Notes: generated from the letters alone by a model not told the origin. A stretch of DNA of 40,657 bases from Mycobacterium sp. (GCA_003165155.1 PLSK01000032.1:48300-88956), one strand, 5' to 3'. Shown: positions 1 through 10,422, numbered from the stretch's first letter. A program made the numbers and translations.

Positions 1-81
1 GCCGGCATGCGGGTGCTGGAAGTCAAGGCCGACCGCTCCTCGCTGCGCCAGCTACACGGGGCCATCAAGGCCGCCCTATGA
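1..81 (+). CDS. menD: C-terminal end of menaquinone biosynthesis protein MenD (partial)
   Basis: Open frame from window edge ...AGMRVLEVKADRSSLRQLHGAIKAAL* ; position directly before the Rv0556/mgtA/menG block. Confidence 0.55.
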   Translation, partial: AGMRVLEVKADRSSLRQLHGAIKAAL

Positions 82-88
82 GGACCCG

Positions 89-625
89 GTGATATCGCCG
101 AAGTCGTTGCTGCGCACTCTGCTTCACGGCCGCAGCGATGAACCACAGAAAACCCCGGCACGGATGGTCCTGCGCTGGCTGCGCGTCGCGGTGCTGATTG
201 CGGCCGGTCTGGTCACGCTGCAGTCGCTGTTGTTGGTGACCGGTGCCTGGCGCGATGACCTGGCGATTAACCACAATATGGGGGTGGCGCAAGCAGAGGT
301 ACTCAGTGCCGGACCGCGGCGCTCCACTATCGAATTCGTCACACCCGAGCGCGTCACCTATCGACCCGAACTCGGTGTGCTGTATCCGTCCGAATTATCC
401 ACGGGTATGCGGATTTACGTCGAATACAACAAGAACGATCCGAACCTGGTCCGGGTGCAGCACCGCAACGCCGGGTTATCGATCATCCCGGCGGGGTCCA
501 TCGCTGTGGTGGGTTGGTTGGCCGCGACGGCCGCCCTTGTCGTTCTGGCTTTACTGGACAAGCGGCTGGATCGTCGCGCCGAGTCCACCGGTGAGCCAGC
601 GCAAACGGCGTCAGAAAGCACCTGA
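89..625 (+). CDS. DUF3592-like membrane protein (Rv0556-like)
   Basis: 178-aa ORF with N- and C-terminal hydrophobic helices; synteny with mgtA. Confidence 0.7.
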   Translation: MISPKSLLRTLLHGRSDEPQKTPARMVLRWLRVAVLIAAGLVTLQSLLLVTGAWRDDLAINHNMGVAQAEVLSAGPRRSTIEFVTPERVTYRPELGVLYPSELSTGMRIYVEYNKNDPNLVRVQHRNAGLSIIPAGSIAVVGWLAATAALVVLALLDKRLDRRAESTGEPAQTASEST

Positions 626-694
626 ACAGCAAATTTCGCATGACGTATGCCCGTCGGCAACCTTGTCGACAGCCTGTAGTGAGACTCTGTAGGC

Positions 695-1855
695 GTGCGC
701 GTGGCTATCGTCGCAGAATCCTTCCTCCCCAATGTCAACGGCGTCAGCAACTCGGTGCTCCGGGTGCTCGAGCATTTACGCCGAACCGGCAATGAAGCTT
801 TGGTCATTGCTCCCGACAACCCGCCGGGCGAGCCCCGGGCCGAGCGCATTCACGACGGCATTCGGGTGCACCGGGTGCCGTCACGGATGTTCCCGAAGGT
901 GACCACGTTGCCGCTCGGTGTGCCCAGGCCACGATTGGTAAGCGTGCTGCGCGGATTCGAACCTGATGTGGTGCATCTGGCATCGCCGGCGCTACTGGGC
1001 TACGGCGGGCTGCGGATTGCGCGTCATCTGGGAGTGCCGACGGTCGCCGTATATCAAACCGACGTACCGGGTTTCGCGTCGAGCTACGGAATCGGGATGA
1101 CGACGCGGGCGGCGTGGGCGTGGTTCCGTCACCTGCACAGCCTCGCTGACCGCACTCTGGCTCCGTCCAGTGCGACCATGGAATCCCTTGTTTCGCAGCG
1201 TATTCCGCGGGTGCATCGGTGGGCCCGCGGGGTCGACATTATACGGTATGCGCCGTCGGCGCGCGACGATGGTCTGCGGCGGAAATGGTCGCCGGACGGC
1301 AAGCCGATCGTCGGTTTTGTGGGCCGGCTCGCGCCGGAAAAGCACGTCGAACGACTCGCCGTGCTGGCCGCCGGAGGCGCGGTGCAACTCGTCATCGTCG
1401 GCGACGGCGTCGACCAACGCAAACTGCAGTCGGCAATGCCCACAGCGGTATTCACCGGCGCGCTGTATGGCGAGGACTTGGCCGCGGCGTATGCCAGCAT
1501 GGACGTCTTCGTGCATACCGGTGAGCACGAGACGTTCTGTCAGGTTGTCCAAGAAGCGCAAGCGTCGGGGCTGCCGGTAATCGCCCCCGACGCCGGCGGC
1601 CCACGTGACCTGGTGGCTCCGTACCGCACCGGGCTGTTGCTGCCCGTCAACGAGTTCGAGGCGCGGCTGCCCGCGGCTGTGGCGCACCTGCTCGAAGAAC
1701 GCCACCGCTACTCGCAGGCGGCCCGGCGCAGCGTGCTGGGCCGCAGTTGGCCGGTCATCTGCGACGAATTGCTGGGCCACTACGCGGCCGTGCAGTCCCC
1801 CGAGGCGCGGGCGCGATCGCGCACGTCACTTCGGCGGTACGCGCAAGGGGAATGA
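695..1855 (+). CDS. mgtA: GDP-mannose-dependent alpha-mannosyltransferase (GT4; MgtA/PimB-like)
   Basis: GT4 features: [47 protein letters not shown]. Confidence 0.9.
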   Translation: MRVAIVAESFLPNVNGVSNSVLRVLEHLRRTGNEALVIAPDNPPGEPRAERIHDGIRVHRVPSRMFPKVTTLPLGVPRPRLVSVLRGFEPDVVHLASPALLGYGGLRIARHLGVPTVAVYQTDVPGFASSYGIGMTTRAAWAWFRHLHSLADRTLAPSSATMESLVSQRIPRVHRWARGVDIIRYAPSARDDGLRRKWSPDGKPIVGFVGRLAPEKHVERLAVLAAGGAVQLVIVGDGVDQRKLQSAMPTAVFTGALYGEDLAAAYASMDVFVHTGEHETFCQVVQEAQASGLPVIAPDAGGPRDLVAPYRTGLLLPVNEFEARLPAAVAHLLEERHRYSQAARRSVLGRSWPVICDELLGHYAAVQSPEARARSRTSLRRYAQGE

Positions 1856-2139
1856 CACCTGTTGCGGGTTGAGCGGTCGGTAGTTGTCGGTGGTGTGTTG
1901 TAGGAACAGAAGTATGAATTTGGCGAACGCCGCCATCAACCTCGCGCGGTGGGAGGAACCATCCACCGTCGTCGGCCCAGTTGGGGCCGCCGTCAAGCGT
2001 GGAGCCGACCGTAAGACCCGGCCTGGCCGGGCGGGTGGCCGTGAAGCGCGGAAGGGAACCGGCCACCTGGCCGGTGAACAACCCCGAGATGGGGTGCGAG
2101 TCGCGTGACCACCGGTCGAGGGCGGGTACCGTCGACGTC

Positions 2140-2841
2140 GTGAATCGCGCGGCCTTGGACAAGGACCCCCGGGACGTCGCGTCGATGTTCGACGGCGTCG
2201 CCCGGCGTTATGACGTGACCAACACCGTGCTGTCGCTGGGGCAGGATCGCTATTGGCGGCGGTCGACGCGTTCGGCGCTGCACATCGGGCCCGGCGAGAA
2301 GGTGCTGGACCTGGCCGCGGGTACCGCGGTGTCCACTGTGGAGCTGCAGAAATCCGGGGCGTGGTGCGTGGCGGCCGACTTTTCGGTCGGGATGCTGTCA
2401 GCGGGCAGTGCGCGCAAGGTCCCGAAGGTTGCCGGTGATGCCACCAAGCTGCCATTTGGCGACGACGTATTCGACGCCGTCACCATCAGTTTCGGGTTGC
2501 GCAATGTCGTCGACCACCAGGCGGCGTTGCGCGAGATGGCCCGCGTCACCCGGCCCGGCGGCCGGTTGGTGGTGTGCGAGTTCTCCACTCCCACCAATGC
2601 GCTGTTCGCGACGGCTTACAAGGAATATCTGATGCAGGCGCTGCCGCGGGTGGCAACGGCGGTGTCTAGCAATCCAGAGGCCTACGTCTACCTCGCGGAG
2701 TCGATCAGAGCCTGGCCGGATCAGGAGACGCTGGCCCAGCAGATCTCACAGGCCGGTTGGGATGCAGTGCGGTGGCGCAACTTGACCGGCGGCATTGTGG
2801 CGTTGCACGCCGGCGAAAAGCCGCTTGAACAAGGCCAGTAA
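2140..2841 (+). CDS. menG: Demethylmenaquinone methyltransferase (UbiE/MenG)
   Basis: SAM methyltransferase motifs [12 protein letters not shown] and [11 protein letters not shown] start ([25 protein letters not shown]). Confidence 0.9.
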   Translation: MNRAALDKDPRDVASMFDGVARRYDVTNTVLSLGQDRYWRRSTRSALHIGPGEKVLDLAAGTAVSTVELQKSGAWCVAADFSVGMLSAGSARKVPKVAGDATKLPFGDDVFDAVTISFGLRNVVDHQAALREMARVTRPGGRLVVCEFSTPTNALFATAYKEYLMQALPRVATAVSSNPEAYVYLAESIRAWPDQETLAQQISQAGWDAVRWRNLTGGIVALHAGEKPLEQGQ

Positions 2842-2848
2842 CGAAGGC

Positions 2849-3193
2849 TTAGACGCCGGACCGCTGCAGGAAGCCGACCTGGTCGGGGCAGTAGTGGTTG
2901 ATCGCGGCGCCGACGAACTGCAGCGACTGCCCCTGCGTGGTGCCGAGCGCCAGGTTGCGCTGGACGAACGTCGCCGACTTGTGTGCGTCGCTATCCACGC
3001 CCCTGGTCACTCGCTCGCAGGTGATCTTGCCCAGCCAGGCGGTGAAGTCCTGCGGGCCATAAATCCCGTATGTGTGCAGCTGAGCGTTAAACGGAGCGTC
3101 GTAGTCGTCGGCCTGTGCCGGCGCGGCTACCGCGATAGCTGCGGCCGCCGCGGCGGCGAGAGTAGCCAGCCTCATACCCATCATTAGCTGCAC
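2849..3193 (-). CDS. Secreted DUF732-type protein (Rv0559c-like)
   Basis: Signal peptide MRLATLAAAAAAAIAVAAPAQADD, short Cys-containing mature domain. Confidence 0.8.
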   Translation of the reverse strand: MQLMMGMRLATLAAAAAAAIAVAAPAQADDYDAPFNAQLHTYGIYGPQDFTAWLGKITCERVTRGVDSDAHKSATFVQRNLALGTTQGQSLQFVGAAINHYCPDQVGFLQRSGV

Positions 3194-3277
3194 TATACAC
3201 CTCGATAACGAGTTGATCTCGGGCTCATATCAGTGCCGATTCGAATCGAAATTCAGTCGCTTCAGTCATGCATTCAG

Positions 3278-3300
3278 ATATATCAATGACCCTGATATAT
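3278..3300. promoter_or_regulatory. Perfect inverted repeat ATATATCA-N7-TGATATAT, candidate operator
   Basis: Read directly; lies upstream of the Rv0559c-like gene. Confidence 0.55.
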
Positions 3301-3322
3301 GTCAATGAAATTGATACGCAGT

Positions 3323-4558
3323 TCAGCTGAACGGCGCTCGGCGATCGATCAGCCGTGACAGCCGCCCCCCACCCCGCCACGCCCGTGCCACCCAGTCGGC
3401 GTCGTCGTCGGTGACCAGGTTGGCCATCACCCGCACGGCGATGGTCATCAGCGTCGTCGAACGCATGGCGATCGGTCCGGTCGCAGGCAGGAACCGCTGG
3501 AAGGTCAGCAACAACGCCAGCCTCCTCGCCACCGAAAACCCCCGGGCGTAATGGTCCTGCAGCAGCGCCGGCCAGACGTGCGACAGGTCGCGCGAATCCA
3601 GCAACTCGGCGGCCATCCGGCCCGTTTCCATCCCGTAGTCGATGCCCTCGCCGTTCAGTGGGTTGACGCAGGCCGCGGCATCGCCGATCAGCATCCAATT
3701 CGGCCCGGCCACCCCGGACACCGCGCCGCCCATAGGCAGCAATGCTGACGACATCGCGCGCGGCTGGCCCGTGAAGCCCCACTCGTCACGGCGCAGGTCT
3801 GCGTAATAAGACATCAGCGGTCGCAGCGCCAGATCCGCCGGCCGCTTCGATGTCGCCAACGCACCTACACCGATGTTCACCTCGCCATTGCCCAGCGGGA
3901 AAATCCAGCCGTACCCGGGCAGCACCGCACCGTCGGGGGAGCGCAGTTCCAGATGCGACGTCAGCCAGGGATCGTCGCTGCGCGCCGTGGCGAGATACCC
4001 GCGGGCGGCCACGCCGTACACCGTTTCCTGATGCCAGCGCCGGCCCAGCTTGCGGCTCAGTGAAGAGCGGGCCCCGTCGGCGACAATCAACTGCCGGCAG
4101 CCCACCTGGGTGCCGTCGGCCAGCGTCAGCGATGCCACCCGACTCGATGAGTCATGTTGCACGGAAACAACTTTGGTCCCGAGCAGCATGCGTGCCCCGG
4201 AATCCTCGGCGACTTTGCGAATCCGGTCGTCCAATTCGATACGGGCCACCGCGCTGCCGGTCGATGGGAACGACGGGCCGGGCCAGTCCACCTCCAATTC
4301 GCCGCCGAATCCGCTCATCCGCAGGCCGCGGTGCCGGATGCGGGTATCCAGCCAGTCGCCCAGCCCCAGGCGTTCCAGCTCGGCGACCGCGCGTGGTGTC
4401 AGTCCATCGCCGCAGGCCTTGTCGCGGGGGAAGTTGGCCGAGTCGATGACGAGAACGTCATGGCCGGCCCGGGCGGCCCAGGCGGCCGCAGCGGACCCCG
4501 CTGGTCCGGCGCCCACCACCACCACGTCCGCCTTGGAGGCTTTGGTCTCCACGCTCAC
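3323..4558 (-). CDS. menJ: Geranylgeranyl reductase family / menaquinone reductase MenJ
   Basis: FAD motif ADVVVVGAGPAGSAAAAWAARAG, DKACGDGLTPRAV, GDAAACVNPLNGEGI; GTG start at 4558. Confidence 0.9.
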   Translation of the reverse strand: MSVETKASKADVVVVGAGPAGSAAAAWAARAGHDVLVIDSANFPRDKACGDGLTPRAVAELERLGLGDWLDTRIRHRGLRMSGFGGELEVDWPGPSFPSTGSAVARIELDDRIRKVAEDSGARMLLGTKVVSVQHDSSSRVASLTLADGTQVGCRQLIVADGARSSLSRKLGRRWHQETVYGVAARGYLATARSDDPWLTSHLELRSPDGAVLPGYGWIFPLGNGEVNIGVGALATSKRPADLALRPLMSYYADLRRDEWGFTGQPRAMSSALLPMGGAVSGVAGPNWMLIGDAAACVNPLNGEGIDYGMETGRMAAELLDSRDLSHVWPALLQDHYARGFSVARRLALLLTFQRFLPATGPIAMRSTTLMTIAVRVMANLVTDDDADWVARAWRGGGRLSRLIDRRAPFS

Positions 4559-4573
4559 CAGTATGTTGGTCGG

Positions 4574-5581
4574 GTGAGAACTCCGGCGACGGTGGTGGCG
4601 GGCATTGACTTCGGCGACGCCGTGTTCGCGGCGAGCTTGGGTGCCGGTGTCGCGCGGATCGAGCAACTCATGGATGCCGAATTGCGCAGCGCTGACACGG
4701 TGATGACCGACTCGCTGATGCATCTTTTCACCGCCGGCGGCAAACGGTTCCGGCCGCTGTTCACCGTGCTATCCGCGCACATCGGCCCAAACCCGGACGC
4801 GGCGGAGGTAACGATCGCCGGCGCGGTCATCGAACTGGTGCATCTGGCCACGCTCTACCACGACGATGTGATGGACGAGGCGCAGGTTCGCCGCGGGACG
4901 CCCACCGCCAATGTGCGCTGGGGCAACAACGTCGCCATCCTGGCCGGTGACTACCTTTTCGCGACGTCGTCACGGCTGGTATCACGGCTGGGGCCCGAGG
5001 CGGTGCGGCTTATCGCCGAGACGTTTGCCCAGTTGGTGACCGGGCAGATGCGGGAGACCCGCGGCACCGGCGAGGGAGTGGATCCCATCGAGCACTACCT
5101 GAAGGTGGTGTACGAGAAGACGGCTTGTCTGATCGCCTCGGCGGGTCGGTTCGGCGGGATGTTTTCCGGTGCCGACGACGAACAGGTCGAGCGGTTGAGC
5201 CGGCTCGGGGGCATTGTGGGCACCGCCTTTCAGATCTCCGACGACATCATCGACATTGACAGCGACTCCGACGAGTCGGGCAAGCTACCTGGCACCGATC
5301 TGCGGGAGGGCGTGCATACCCTCCCGATGCTCTACGCGCTGCGGGAGCCCGAGCCCGAGGGCGCGCGGCTACGCGAATTGCTGGCCGGGCCCATCGAGGA
5401 CGACGCGGCGGTGATCGAAGCGCTGACGCTGCTGCGGGCGTCGCCCGGCATGACGAAAGCGAAAGAATTCCTTAAGCAGTATGCGGCTAAAGCGCGCGAT
5501 GAGCTGGCCCCTTTGCCCGACGTCGCCGGCCGGCGGGCGCTGCAGGCGTTGATCGATTACACGGTCAGCAGGCACGGCTAG
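4574..5581 (+). CDS. grcC1: Polyprenyl diphosphate synthase (GrcC-type)
   Basis: DDVMD and DDIID aspartate-rich motifs, GGKRFRP; GTG start. Confidence 0.9.
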   Translation: MRTPATVVAGIDFGDAVFAASLGAGVARIEQLMDAELRSADTVMTDSLMHLFTAGGKRFRPLFTVLSAHIGPNPDAAEVTIAGAVIELVHLATLYHDDVMDEAQVRRGTPTANVRWGNNVAILAGDYLFATSSRLVSRLGPEAVRLIAETFAQLVTGQMRETRGTGEGVDPIEHYLKVVYEKTACLIASAGRFGGMFSGADDEQVERLSRLGGIVGTAFQISDDIIDIDSDSDESGKLPGTDLREGVHTLPMLYALREPEPEGARLRELLAGPIEDDAAVIEALTLLRASPGMTKAKEFLKQYAAKARDELAPLPDVAGRRALQALIDYTVSRHG

Positions 5582-5601
5582 CGCTGTTCGTTTCTGGTCA
5601 T

Positions 5602-5628
5602 GGAACCCAGACGGTCATCCTGGGCGTT
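5602..5628 (+). promoter_or_regulatory. Candidate ECF (SigE/SigH-type) promoter GGAAC-N18-CGTT upstream of htpX
   Basis: GGAACC at 5602 and CGTT at 5625. Confidence 0.5.
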
Positions 5629-5641
5629 GAGGTATCAATAG

Positions 5642-5668
5642 TCGGCTTCAGTAATCGGCTGAAGCCGA
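5642..5668 (+). promoter_or_regulatory. 10-bp perfect inverted repeat TCGGCTTCAG-N7-CTGAAGCCGA in htpX leader
   Basis: Read directly. Confidence 0.6.
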
Positions 5669-5697
5669 GTGTTCTTGAGTATTCCGAGGAGACACGG

Positions 5698-6558
5698 ATG
5701 ACCTGGCATCCCTATGCCAACAGGCTAAAGACATTCTTGCTGTTGGTCGGTATGTCCGCGATGATCGTGGCCGTTGGCGCGGTGTTCGGCAGGACGGCGC
5801 TGATCTTCGCCACGCTGTTCGCCGTCGGCATGAATGTCTACACGTACTACAACAGCGACAAGCTGGCGCTGCGGGCCATGCACGCGCAACCGGTTTCCGA
5901 GCTACAGGCACCGGTGATGTATCGGATCGTGCGAGAGCTGGCGACGGCCGCGCACCAGCCGATGCCGCGGCTGTACATCAGCGATACCAATGCACCTAAC
6001 GCGTTCGCCACCGGCCGCAATCCGCGCAATGCCGCGGTGTGCTGCACCACCGGGATCCTGGACATGCTCACCGAGCGTGAGCTGCGCGCTGTGTTGGGCC
6101 ATGAGCTGTCGCACGTCTATAACCGGGACATCCTGATCTCCTGCGTGGCCGGTGCGCTGGCCGGTGTGATCACTGCGCTGGCCAATATGGCTATGTTCGC
6201 CGGCATGTTCGGTGGCAACCGAAACGGCGATAATCCCTTTGCGCTGCTGCTGGTTTCGTTGCTGGGACCGATCGCGGCGACGGTGGTGCGGCTAGCGGTG
6301 TCCCGGTCCCGGGAGTATCAGGCCGACGAGTCGGGCGCGCTGCTGACAGGCGACCCGCTGGCTTTGGCGTCGGCGCTGCGCAAGATCTCCAGCGGCGTCC
6401 AGCTGGCCCCGCTCCCGCCGGAGCCACAGCTGGCCAGCCAGGCACATCTGATGATCGCCAACCCGTTCCGTGCGGGTGACCGGATCGGGTCGCTGTTTTC
6501 GACGCATCCGCCGATCGAGGACCGGATCCGCCGGCTGGAGGAAATGGCGCGGGGGTAA
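5698..6558 (+). CDS. htpX: M48 family membrane metalloprotease HtpX
   Basis: [10 protein letters not shown] (HExxH), TM helices, [11 protein letters not shown]. Confidence 0.95.
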   Translation: MTWHPYANRLKTFLLLVGMSAMIVAVGAVFGRTALIFATLFAVGMNVYTYYNSDKLALRAMHAQPVSELQAPVMYRIVRELATAAHQPMPRLYISDTNAPNAFATGRNPRNAAVCCTTGILDMLTERELRAVLGHELSHVYNRDILISCVAGALAGVITALANMAMFAGMFGGNRNGDNPFALLLVSLLGPIAATVVRLAVSRSREYQADESGALLTGDPLALASALRKISSGVQLAPLPPEPQLASQAHLMIANPFRAGDRIGSLFSTHPPIEDRIRRLEEMARG

Positions 6559-6583
6559 AACCCATCGCCCGTAAGCTTTGAAG

Positions 6584-7117
6584 ATGACTGCCTCAACACC
6601 ACCGCGGCCTTGGCCGGCTGTAACCCGACGGCGCATGCTGCTCGGCACCGCGGGTATCGGCGTGCTCGTCGGGGTTGGCTCACTGAGTGCCTCGATCGCT
6701 GCCGGTGCGCCGGGAACCTCGCCCAAAACATTCGAGGTCAATCACACCGACGAAGACTGGCGCCAACTTCTGACACCACAGCAGTACGCCGTGCTTCGTG
6801 GGGCGGGCACCGAGCGGCCCTACAGTAGCCCGCTCAACGACGAGCACAGGTCTGGGGCCTTTGGATGCGCGGGCTGCGCACTGGACCTGTTCTCGTCAAC
6901 CACCAAGTTCGACAGCGGCACCGGCTGGCCGAGCTTCTGGAAGGCCCTGAACAACGCCGTACTCGAGCAGCAAGACAACAGCCTGGGCATGACACGCACT
7001 GAGGTGCTCTGCAGCCGTTGCGGCGGGCACCTCGGCCACGTCTTTAACGACGGCCCCCAACCGACCAGCCTGCGCTACTGCATGAACGGCGTGGCGATGA
7101 GCTTCCGATCTGCCTAG
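6584..7117 (+). CDS. msrB: Peptide methionine-(R)-S-oxide reductase with Tat-like signal
   Basis: TRRRMLLGTAGIGVLVGVG twin-Arg leader; CAGC, GWPSFW, CSRCGGHLGHVFNDGP, RYCMNGVAM. Confidence 0.9.
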   Translation: MTASTPPRPWPAVTRRRMLLGTAGIGVLVGVGSLSASIAAGAPGTSPKTFEVNHTDEDWRQLLTPQQYAVLRGAGTERPYSSPLNDEHRSGAFGCAGCALDLFSSTTKFDSGTGWPSFWKALNNAVLEQQDNSLGMTRTEVLCSRCGGHLGHVFNDGPQPTSLRYCMNGVAMSFRSA

Positions 7118-7126
7118 ACAGGACGT

Positions 7127-8152
7127 CTAGAAGCCGGCGCCGTGGACCTCGTGTCCAGGGACCTCGGCGGCCAGGCCGCTGTAGGCTTGCTCGACGCTGG
7201 AGCCGTGGTTGATGACCGCGTCGACTTCCCTGGCGATCGGCATGTTCAGGCCGAATTTGTTGGCGAATTCCATGATGACGCTGGCGGCTTTGACGCCCTC
7301 GGCGACCTGGTTCATGGATGCGATGATCTCATCGATCGGCTTGCCCGCACCGAGTTGTTCACCGACATGACGATTGCGGCTGCGCTGGCTGGTGCAGGTG
7401 ACGATGAGGTCACCCAAACCGGCCAGCCCGGGAAAGGTTTCCTCGTTGCCGCCCAGTGCCACGCCCAACTTCGTCATCTCCCGCAAGGCGCGCGCGATCA
7501 CCAGGGCGCGGGTGTTCTCGCCTATGCCCAACGAGTAGCCCATCCCGACGGCGATGGCGAAGACGTTCTTCAGGGCCCCGGCCATCTCGACCCCGACCAC
7601 GTCATCGGAGGTGTACACGCGGAATCGCCGGGTGCGGAACAATCCCGACAGCTGGGTTGCCAGATGCTGGTCGGGCATTGCCAGTACTGCGGCGGCCGCA
7701 TACCCCTCGGCCACCTCGCGGGCGATGTTCGGCCCGGCCAGGATACCTGCCGGATGACCGGGCAGCAGTTCCTCGATGATCTGGGACATCCGCATGTTGG
7801 TGCCCTGCTCGAGACCCTTGACCAGTGACACCACCGGCACCCACGGCCGCAGTTCTTTACCCAGTTCGGTGAGCACGCCCCGGAAACCATGCGAGGGCAC
7901 GCCCATGACGACGACATCGGCGCAATTGGCGGCTTCGGCGAAGTCGGTGGTGGCGCGCAGGGTGTCACTCAATATGACGTCATTGCCGAGGTAGCGGCTG
8001 TTGCGGTGCTGCTCGTTGATGTCTTTGGCCGTCGCGTCCGAGCGCACCCACTGCAGTGTCGGCCCACGGCGCGCGCAGATTGACGCCACCGTGGTTCCCC
8101 AGGAACCGCCACCAAGAACAACGACTTTGGGTTCACGCTTGTCGGCTGTCAT
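7127..8152 (-). CDS. gpsA: NAD(P)-dependent glycerol-3-phosphate dehydrogenase
   Basis: VVVLGGGSWGTTVA; LKNVFAIAVGMGYSLGIGENTRA. Confidence 0.95.
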   Translation of the reverse strand: MTADKREPKVVVLGGGSWGTTVASICARRGPTLQWVRSDATAKDINEQHRNSRYLGNDVILSDTLRATTDFAEAANCADVVVMGVPSHGFRGVLTELGKELRPWVPVVSLVKGLEQGTNMRMSQIIEELLPGHPAGILAGPNIAREVAEGYAAAAVLAMPDQHLATQLSGLFRTRRFRVYTSDDVVGVEMAGALKNVFAIAVGMGYSLGIGENTRALVIARALREMTKLGVALGGNEETFPGLAGLGDLIVTCTSQRSRNRHVGEQLGAGKPIDEIIASMNQVAEGVKAASVIMEFANKFGLNMPIAREVDAVINHGSSVEQAYSGLAAEVPGHEVHGAGF

Positions 8153-8218
8153 GAAGTTCAGCGTATGGCCGAAACCTCACATTTAATAGGAGTTCATTCC
8201 AGCCCAGCAGCGCCCGGC

Positions 8219-9730
8219 TTACCCTGGCAGCGAGGCCCGGTCGCCCGCGCGGCCGAACACCATCGCCTCCTTGATGCGGTCGAACCGGTAGTCGATGGCG
8301 TCGGCGAAGAAGTGCTGCCGCACGTTCCACGGCCGTTTGGTGCCCGACTTGGGCAGCAGGTGCGCGGACCGCTTCACATAGCCGGCCGCAATGTCCCAGG
8401 ACGGCTTCTCCGGCATCGGCCCATCGCCACGATGCGGGCTGGCATGGGTATAACCATGAGTCGCCATGTGCGCCAGCAGCTTTGCCGTTGCCCGGGCCGT
8501 CAAGTCGGCACGCAACGTCCAGGACGCTTTGGTATAGCCCACACACCAGAACAGGTTGGGCACGTCTTCGAGCATGTGTGCCTTGTAGACGAAACGGTCC
8601 CGGACATTGATCTCGGTGCCGTCCAGGCGGATCGCGGCGCCCCCCAGCGCCTGCAGCTGCAGGCCGGTGGCCGTAACGATGATGTCGGCATCGAGATGGC
8701 CGCCGGATTTGAGCACGATACCGGTGGCGTCGAAATGGTCGATGAGGTCGGTGACCACAACAGCGCGACCGGCGTTGACAGCCTTGTAAAGGTCAGCGTC
8801 GGGGATCAGGCACATCCGCTGCTCCCAGGGGTTGTACCGCGGCTTGAAGTGGGTGTCGACGTCATACCCATCGGGCAGCTTGTTGATCGCCCTGCGCCGC
8901 AGCAGCCATCGCACTAATCCCGGTCGCCTGTTGCACACGAAGAAGAACACCGCCTCGTTCAGCGCGTTCGACGTCCGGATTGCCAAATGGGCAGCCTTGC
9001 GCGGCAATAGGGCCCGAATCAGGGCCGCGACCTTGCCGTACTTTGGCGACGAGATCAGGTAGGTCGGCGAGCGTTGCAGCATCGTCACTTTTGCAGCCCG
9101 CTCCGACATGGATGGGAGCAGCGTGACAGCGGTGGCTCCACTGCCGATCACCACCACGTTCTTGCCGCTGTAGTCGAGGTCTTCCGGCCAATGCTGGGGA
9201 TGCACGACGGTGCCACCAAACTGCTCGATGCCCGGGAAGTCCGGGGCGTAGCCCTCGTCGTAGTTGTAGTAGCCGCTGCCGAAGAATACGAACCGGCCGC
9301 GGTACTGCTTTTGGGTGCCTTCTTGTTCACAGGTGACCGTCCAGGTGTCGGTGGACGAATCCCAGTCCGCTGCGCGCACATAGCTGTTGAACTGGATGTG
9401 CCGGTCGATGCCGTACTTGTGTGCGGTGGTGCTCAGGTACTCGCGGATGTGGACGCCGTCGGCGACGCCTTCCTTCCGGGTCCATGGCTCGAACGGAAAG
9501 GACAGCGTGAAGATGCTGCTGTCGGAGCGCACGCCCGGGTACCGAAACAGATCCCAGGTCCCGCCGATCCGCTCGCGCCGCTCCAAGACGGTGTACGTCA
9601 TGTTGGGGTTGCGCTCGGTGATCCGGTAGGCCGCGCCGAGGCCGGAGATTCCGGCGCCGATGATGATGACGTCGGAGTAGTCGGCCTCTGCCGGGGTGCG
9701 CCCGGTGGCTTCTTGGGGAGTCACGGTCAT
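8219..9730 (-). CDS. Flavin-containing (Baeyer-Villiger type) monooxygenase, Rv0565c-like
   Basis: IIGAGISGLGAAYRI, VVIGSGATAVTLLP. Confidence 0.9.
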   Translation of the reverse strand: MTVTPQEATGRTPAEADYSDVIIIGAGISGLGAAYRITERNPNMTYTVLERRERIGGTWDLFRYPGVRSDSSIFTLSFPFEPWTRKEGVADGVHIREYLSTTAHKYGIDRHIQFNSYVRAADWDSSTDTWTVTCEQEGTQKQYRGRFVFFGSGYYNYDEGYAPDFPGIEQFGGTVVHPQHWPEDLDYSGKNVVVIGSGATAVTLLPSMSERAAKVTMLQRSPTYLISSPKYGKVAALIRALLPRKAAHLAIRTSNALNEAVFFFVCNRRPGLVRWLLRRRAINKLPDGYDVDTHFKPRYNPWEQRMCLIPDADLYKAVNAGRAVVVTDLIDHFDATGIVLKSGGHLDADIIVTATGLQLQALGGAAIRLDGTEINVRDRFVYKAHMLEDVPNLFWCVGYTKASWTLRADLTARATAKLLAHMATHGYTHASPHRGDGPMPEKPSWDIAAGYVKRSAHLLPKSGTKRPWNVRQHFFADAIDYRFDRIKEAMVFGRAGDRASLPG

Positions 9731-9861
9731 CGTGAACCTCGCTTCAAATTGTGGGATCCGTCACCAGACTAAATACGAATGATCGCCGAGCGTGACGTCA
9801 CGGCGGAAAAACGAACCGGATTTCGCCCTGACGTCACGCTGGGCGCGGACCCGAAGAACCT

Positions 9862-10353
9862 CTACCGATAGTTGACGAACTGCAGCGCCACGTCCAGTTC
9901 GGCGCCCTTCAACAGCGCCTGGACGGCCTGCAGATCGTCGCGCTTCTTGCTGGTGACGCGGACCTCGTCGCCCTGGATCTGGGTCTTGACGGTCTTGGGC
10001 CCCCCGTCCCGGATGAGCTTGGTGATCTTTTTGGCGTCCTCGCTGCTAATGCCCTGCTTCAGGGTGCCGGTGACCTTGTACGTCTTGCCGGAGGCCTGTG
10101 GCTCGCCTGCGTCAAAGGCCTTCATCGAGATGTCGCGGCGGATTAGTTTCTCTTTGAAGACGTCGATTGCCGCCTTGATGCGCTCCTCGGTGGACGACGT
10201 CAGCTCGATGGCCTCGTCGCCCTTCCACGCGATCGTGGTGTCGGTGCCGCGGAAATCAAAGCGGGTGGCCAGCTCCTTGGCGGCCTGATTCAGCGCGTTG
10301 TCGACCTCCTGCCGGTCGACCTTGCTGACGATGTCGAACGATGAGTCAGCCAC
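9862..10353 (-). CDS. YajQ family nucleotide-binding protein (Rv0566c-like)
   Basis: [37 protein letters not shown]. Confidence 0.95.
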   Translation of the reverse strand: MADSSFDIVSKVDRQEVDNALNQAAKELATRFDFRGTDTTIAWKGDEAIELTSSTEERIKAAIDVFKEKLIRRDISMKAFDAGEPQASGKTYKVTGTLKQGISSEDAKKITKLIRDGGPKTVKTQIQGDEVRVTSKKRDDLQAVQALLKGAELDVALQFVNYR

Positions 10354-10422
10354 TCCATGCGTCCCTTCATTCGGTGATAGCCGTTTGTGCCTTGTCTACC
10401 CGCTCGTTGTACCCTGCTAGGC

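Noticed and set aside
992-1780. 262-aa minus ORF inside mgtA
   Set aside because: Fully antisense to a conserved glycosyltransferase; no domain features.
4154-4573. 5' extension of the prenyl synthase ORF
   Set aside because: Overlaps menJ antisense; the conserved protein begins at GTG 4574.
7142-7828. 228-aa + ORF inside gpsA
   Set aside because: Antisense to gpsA with Gly/Asp-rich shadow composition.
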